DNA of 64,000 nucleotides from Eutreptiella sp. 'Long Island Sound 2002'. Its lineage: Eukaryota > Euglenozoa > Euglenophyceae > Eutreptiales > Eutreptiaceae. Below, one piece after another: positions 61,970 through 64,000 of the stretch. The stretch lies in contig OZ038385.1 in the NCBI GenBank assembly GCA_964036045.1, positions 61,475,919 through 61,539,918 of the forward strand, given 5' to 3'. Below the pieces are notes generated by a model. That model did no database searches, was not told where the DNA came from, and saw only the letters and a program-made list of their open reading frames with translations. Numbering within the stretch: position 1 is the first letter of the stretch; the number at the start of each line of letters is the position of its first letter. A program made the translations under genes and the position numbers.

Positions 61970-64000
61970 TACCCCCACCCTGCTGCCGCGGTAAACAGAG
62001 GCCACCGGCCGGCCAAGAACCAGCAAACGCACAGGAAAACCCCAAGCACAAGAGCCACCCAACCGCCATCCCAAACAACGCCCACGCCCAAGATTCCGCA
62101 GACACCCACAGCTACAACCAAGCTGCCACACCACGACTTCCACACCAACACCGACACCGGCACTGACACCCACACGCACACACGCCCGCACCCAGTGCGG
62201 CAAACCCCGACAGCAACTCCAGCCCGCGCAAATACGGACACGCCCCCACCACATCCCGCACCAGTCGACAGCGAGGCAAAGACAAACACAGTCATCCACC
62301 CCTGAGACCCCGGGAGCCGCCACATCCGCGTCGCCGCCCAACACCCCGCTCAGACCCCACCGCCCGCAACCACGACCACAACTACACCACGGACGCAGAC
62401 AAACACGCTCCGACCCTACGCTGCCGATCTTCACCCAGCGGCGTCCCCACACAGCAACACCGATACCCGACACCCCGCCCACGCCCATTGCACCTGCCAC
62501 ACCCCGTCCACCCCACCCAGCCACCCCGCAACCCAGGACACCCTGCCCGCCTGCCGGAACACCCAGACACACCAAAGGTCAAGGCCACCCCCCCCCAAAA
62601 AAAGGGAGAAGCAGAGGGAGGAAGGAGGGAGAGAACTGCGAGGGGAGCAGAGGGGGGACACCAGAGCCCGGAGGGACGAAAAACGCAGCGCCGGCAAGAC
62701 CCACACACGTGCGCAGCCCCCCCCCCCCAGCCGTCCCAACCTCACATGTCCCACAACCTCCCAGGAAACACCAAGCCCAAGACCGCCCCCCACGCAGCGC
62801 CAAGACGGACCGCCAGGACGCACCACTGAGGATAGCGCACGACGCGCCACCGAGAACACCACAATCGACGCACACACCCGCCGCACACCCCCTGCAGCCC
62901 GCTGCAAATCCCACAGAGGCCCGGCGGACGGGCAGCACACACCAGAACCCCAGGCTCACCGACCGGCGGACCGCCATGCCCAGGCGACAGACAACCATAC
63001 CCCCGGGGTTGAGGCACGCCAACCCCACCACAGGATCCACGCACGGCAAACAGACCAGGAGCCACCACAAGACACACCAGGAAGACACAAGGGGGGGCCC
63101 ATCCAGCACGGCAAGCCGGCCCCCAGAGCTCTTCCAGGGCCCCAGTACCAACTGGCAACCAAAGACCTATCACGGGCCAACACAAAAACCCGGCCCAAGG
63201 CCCGACCCTCCTCCATGGAAAAGATGCACTCCAACTACACACTGCCACCTCCCACCCGCGAGCACCACTCCGGGGCGACATCACACCTGTTACACAAGGA
63301 CACACGGACCCGCGGACCCCACAGGCGCCGCAGCTTGCGCCTGGCGCACGGACAGCACTCCCCACGCTCCAGAGCCCGCTGACCGGCTGACCATCACCCC
63401 CAGACGCCACGCAACCACACCCCGTGCATTTCTATGTATGGCTGTGGCTGGGAGCCGGTGTCGACTTTCGGACCCGATGACGGTCACGTCAACGAGGATT
63501 TTACAGAGAAATGCAAATCTCAGGATTTGCATGACATTCTGCAGTCAGCCCAAAATCAGGCCCCCAAGCGTGCTGGGAGGTGCGCCCACTCCCTCCTATT
63601 TAAGAGCACCTGTGGAAACGGTCCACATATGGTCTTAAGACCCTGTTTCACTGTTCAGTGCGTAGACACTCACTTGCCTGGGAGTTGTCGTGAACTTCCA
63701 TGGGAACTCTGAGGCCAGAGGGGTTTCACCAATCTAGGGAGGGAGAGAGATGAGAGGTGTGTAACTTGCGCGCGTGTGAGTGACAACAGCCATACGTGTG
63801 TAGCCTAAGAGAGAGTGTGAACCACTTTGGCTAAGCAAGCTGATTCTTACCGGTGGTGAACACCTGGTTCCATTTTGGAACTGTCAATCATGCACCAACA
63901 GAGGGGCAGGGGTTGTGTTCCCCTGGGATGGGACCTCCCCAAAGAACGTCGTGGGCTGCTTGACAAGCAGAGTTTGCACGGACTGCCAGACCATGACCAG
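61970..64000. other. C/A-rich non-coding tail, nothing firm
   Basis: 61970-63430 continues the C-rich strand bias with low-complexity open frames (for example 62709-63638) that show no domain. At about 63430 composition becomes balanced; 63511-63532 is a short hairpin (ATGCAAATC-TCAG-GATTTGCAT). No gene was recognised to the window end. Confidence 0.4.

Noticed and set aside
62250-63640. Several long open frames on both strands
   Set aside because: Low-complexity Pro/Thr/His or Gly/Val/Cys composition on overlapping strands; explained by base bias.
1-64000. CRISPR arrays, bacterial operons or prophage
   Set aside because: No direct-repeat/spacer pattern and no prokaryotic genes; the repeats present are eukaryotic transposons and satellites.

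Overview
The window looks like a piece of a repeat-rich nuclear eukaryotic genome. I found no convincing single-copy host gene. Almost everything recognisable is LTR retrotransposon of the Ty3/gypsy (chromovirus-like) kind, plus LINE-type non-LTR retrotransposons nested in or next to them. Reasons for a eukaryote: chromodomain integrases, 5'-truncated LINEs with poly(A) or short-repeat tails and target-site duplications, a primer binding site matching a eukaryotic initiator tRNA-Met 3' end, and long TA microsatellites. The species cannot be read from the sequence; a microalga or other protist with a large genome is my weak guess.

Layout. 1-2300 is non-coding, with a tRNA-like module, a 162-bp tandem repeat and a TA microsatellite. 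2306-15475 (minus strand) is a decayed family-A Ty3/gypsy element, read right to left as gag, protease, methyltransferase-like domain, RT, RNase H, integrase, chromodomain and a 2.5-kb 3' untranslated region. It is split in its RT gene by LINE1 (7352-11635, 16-bp target duplication). 15583-17412 (minus) is the 3' half of a family-C pol. 17618-25294 (plus) is a second family-A copy (A2), split by LINE2 (19992-23387, 14-bp duplication). 25295-25635 repeats the leader of family D. 25636-28865 has no gene I can support. 28962-38078 (minus) is family D, the best preserved pol (1117 codons open). 38352-51647 (plus) is a nearly complete but inactivated family-C element with two LTRs of about 780 bp, a primer binding site and a polypurine tract. 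51651-55068 (plus) is the 3' end of another family-A-like element. 55069-57900 (minus) is LINE3. 57933-59575 is a rearranged LTR/gag relic with a perfect 377-bp tandem duplication and an inverted gag piece. 60180-63640 is C-rich DNA with Pro/Thr-rich open frames of unknown nature.

The point of most interest is that families A, C and D each carry, between protease and reverse transcriptase, a region resembling the Dam-like N6-adenine methyltransferase domain known from some phages and DIRS-type retrotransposons (LFAS or VDAF, then NPPF or CPPY, then TPDW or GPKW). Families A and C also share an unusual HIDD reverse-transcriptase box and long post-pol untranslated regions, and family C carries a tRNA-like fold inside its LTR.
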